Source of the DNA: Oryzias latipes
Taxonomy: Eukaryota; Chordata; Actinopteri; Beloniformes; Adrianichthyidae
NCBI RefSeq assembly: GCF_002234675.1
Contig: NC_019866.2
Location: 25,826,031-25,890,030, forward strand
Length of the DNA: 64,000 nt
Reading direction: 5' to 3'
The notes beneath the pieces are model-generated. The model worked only from the letters and a program-made list of their open reading frames with translations, made no database searches and had not been told where the DNA came from. How positions within the stretch are numbered: position 1 is the stretch's first letter; every line of letters begins with the position of its first letter. Of the stretch, positions 61,864-64,000 are shown piece by piece. Position numbers and translations under genes: made by a program.

Positions 61864-62089
61864 TTAACTCCTCACTGTGACTACTGACCTTTGATTGCAT
61901 TTCACTCTTTGATACTTTATTCAATCTATGTTTTCTCGATCATCAGTTACAGGAAAATATCAGCAAGTGCAGCAAACAATTGAGACCTATTTTTATCGTG
62001 ATCGTGGTGACACGTTACTTTACTTCTTGTTTCAGCATAATCTCTGTGCTAAGTAGGATTTTGTCGGCTACAGCTACCATTTATTAGCC

Positions 62090-63096
62090 AAACAGTTAAA
62101 AAACAGGATTGTTTCAAAAGCATTAATATAAATGCCACCTTAACAGCCTGGTGGGAATTTCTCAAAATATCAAAATCATCAATTCAACCGTGCAAAATGA
62201 CACCCATCTGGAACAACCCGGACATCCTTATTAACAAAAAAATGATTCACTTCCCAGCTTGGCAAGCAGGGGGCATAAAACAACTAGAGCACGTAATTAT
62301 TGATAGAAGATTCATAACCCCCCAGGAACTTCAAGACAAACATGGAATAAATAACTTCTTGGAATATCAGCAACTTAAATCAAGTATTACTAAAAAGTAT
62401 AAAATTAAAGACGACGATTTAAAGCTACCAGATGTAGTTACCACTCTGATTAATTTTTCAATGAATAGAACTCTCTCCAAAATATACAAACTTTTATGTA
62501 ATTTAGATAACAATATTGCCCTTCCAACAAAAAAATGGGATGCAGATTTGAGCATCAGCACAGATGAAAGCTTCTGGTCAGAACTTTGTCTAAACACCTT
62601 TAAACTGACAAAAAGTCCAAATCTGCAGCTAATCCATCTCAAAACTCTTCACAGAATTTACTACACTGGACAGAGGATGTTCAAGATGGGTCTCAGTAAC
62701 TCAGACATTTGCGAGCACTGTGATAATAATCTACCCGACAGCTACATGCACGCACTGTGGTTCTGCACTCCTGTCCAGGCTCTCTGGCAGCAGGTATGTG
62801 CCGATTTATCAGTCTGGCTTAAGGTTTCAATCACTGCCTCACCGTCACTTTGTGTGCTTGGTGACATGAGTGCCATCGATATAGAAGAAGGATTAGCATC
62901 TATCATTTTCATAACTCTTTGTATTGCCAAAAAAACTATTTTAATAAATTGGAAAAACAAGAAAAATATAAACATAAGTCAACACAGAAATCTGCTGTTT
63001 GATCATATCAGCTTGGAAAAAATGTCAGCCCAAAGCTCAAGTAACTTTGAAAGAATTCAGTCTCTCTGGTCTCCTGTGGTTGACTCCATGACTTAG
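62090..63096 (+). mobile_element. L1-like ORF2 C-terminal region (5'-truncated)
   Basis: An open frame continues from before the first ATG (62197) and ends TAG at 63094-63096. Features: WNNPDILINKKMIHFPAWQA, GIKQLEHVIIDRRFITPQEL, HLKTLHRIYYTGQRMFKMGL, then C-x2-C-x8-H-x3-W-x-C (CEHCDNN..HALWFC), the zinc-knuckle-like end of L1 ORF2. This open frame is the best preserved L1 coding piece here. The start of the element is missing. Confidence 0.85.
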
Positions 63097-64000
63097 GGGG
63101 TGGGGGGCTTGGTCGTCGCTGCTCCTTGCCCTTCTGCCGTGGTTTGGGGTGGGGGTCGGGGCTCCTGGTGCCTGGGGGGGGGGGGGGGGGGCTCCGTTGG
63201 TCGGGGGGTCGGGTCCGGTGCCTGGGTGGGGCGGGCTGGGGCGCTGCGTGGTCCTCTGGGCTTGGGTGTGGGGGTGCGTGGTGGGGGGGGTGGGGTGGTG
63301 GTCTGGCTTGGCTTGGGGGGGTGGTCCCTTTGCCTGTGCTGGGGGGGGTTGGCGGGGGGCCCTGCTCGGGTGGGGGGGGCCCAGCGGCGCCGGATGGGCT
63401 GCCCATCTGCACCTGGGGCTGGGATCGGCCCTTCCCTGGCTCTGGGACGGGACGGGACAACCCTCTCGGGGCCCCCGGTCGCTCTGGGTGTCACCCGCTT
63501 CGGCTGCGGGGTCTGGGGTGGGGTGGGGTGGGGGGCTTGTCGGCCCTGTCCTGTGGGGGGGCGTTCTGGGGGGGAGGGGGGGCCATTATTAGTACGGGTC
63601 GGGGGGGCTAGCGGGTCGGGGTCTCCGCTGAGGCAATCAGTGGTTGCCTCGGCCGGTTGGCCTCCTCGGTCCCGTCGAGGGCTGACCAGAGCTCTTCTAG
63701 GGCCGGCGTCTGGGGGTGGGGGCCTGGGCTTGCTCCGGGGGGGGGCGACGCTTTCTGGCTCCTCTCTCTCTGTGTGGGGTGGGTGGTGCCGGGCCTGGGG
63801 TGTCGGCGCCTCCGGGGGTGGGCCCCTGGGCTGGGTGGCCCTGGCCCCTTTGCTGGGGGTGGGCTGGGGGACGGCTGTTTGACCACCGGGGGACAGTCTA
63901 CCAGCTGTCCCCAACTTACCCCCTTCCTTATATAACCTCATATTAGGGTGAGGGGGTGGGGGGTCTAGCCTGCGATGCGCCTTGGGGGGGGGCTACTTGG
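63097..64000 (+). mobile_element. G-rich L1 3'UTR, runs off the window
   Basis: Directly follows the ORF2 stop and matches 8866-9600 almost base for base from 63265 onward. Very G-rich with dozens of G-runs. Its open frames are compositional. Confidence 0.9.

Noticed and set aside
63093..63941. 282-residue proline/arginine-rich minus-strand frame
   Set aside because: Antisense of the same L1 3'UTR; composition artefact.

Overview
This window looks like nuclear DNA from a teleost fish. Three lines of evidence point there: spliced vertebrate genes with GT-AG introns, non-LTR retrotransposons of L1/Tx1, L2 and Rex types, and many hAT, piggyBac and mariner miniature elements plus minisatellites. 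The element mix would suit a medaka-like (atherinomorph) fish, but that is an inference. No prokaryotic, CRISPR, rRNA or tRNA gene was found.

Four genes can be reconstructed exon by exon. METTL22 (+, 8547-20854, 11 coding exons, 413 aa) is a KIN17-type lysine methyltransferase. YIPF2 (-, 25331-22147, 8 exons, 299 aa) is a Yip1-family Golgi membrane protein; it converges tail-to-tail on METTL22. TIMM29 (+, 31891-38281, 2 exons, 243 aa) is a TIM22-complex subunit, head-to-head with YIPF2. A secreted SOUL/HEBP-type haem-binding-like protein (-, 52777-51413, 4 exons, 192 aa) lies further right. An orphan terminal exon at 6579-6814 resembles a VWC-type cysteine-rich domain.

Layout: 0.3-0.7 kb is a diverged long-inverted-repeat transposon. 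0.82-4.47 kb is a 21-bp minisatellite of about 174 units. 4.49-5.85 kb is the 3' half of a Ty3/gypsy element. 5.95-6.26 kb is an RTE-like fragment, followed by the orphan exon. METTL22 follows, with introns holding a G-rich L1 3'UTR insertion, a hAT element containing a 17-bp minisatellite, and a 25/19-bp minisatellite. YIPF2 comes next. 25.6-30.4 kb is L1-like debris in the YIPF2-TIMM29 intergenic space. The 5.7-kb TIMM29 intron is full of nested elements. 39-50 kb is a deeply nested transposon pile (L1 interrupted by L2, itself interrupted by an opposite L2, then a hAT, a solo LTR and a mariner MITE). After the haem-binding-like gene come a gypsy LTR plus gag start, another L1 tail, a 12-bp minisatellite split by a 4-kb L2 element carrying its own solo LTR, and a new L1 copy running off the right end.

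The genes look like unrelated housekeeping loci rather than one system. I found no convincing undescribed biochemical system. The most interesting signals are structural: minisatellites that grew out of transposon or dispersed-repeat sequence (with an unexpanded copy still present for one), and a readable insertion chronology.
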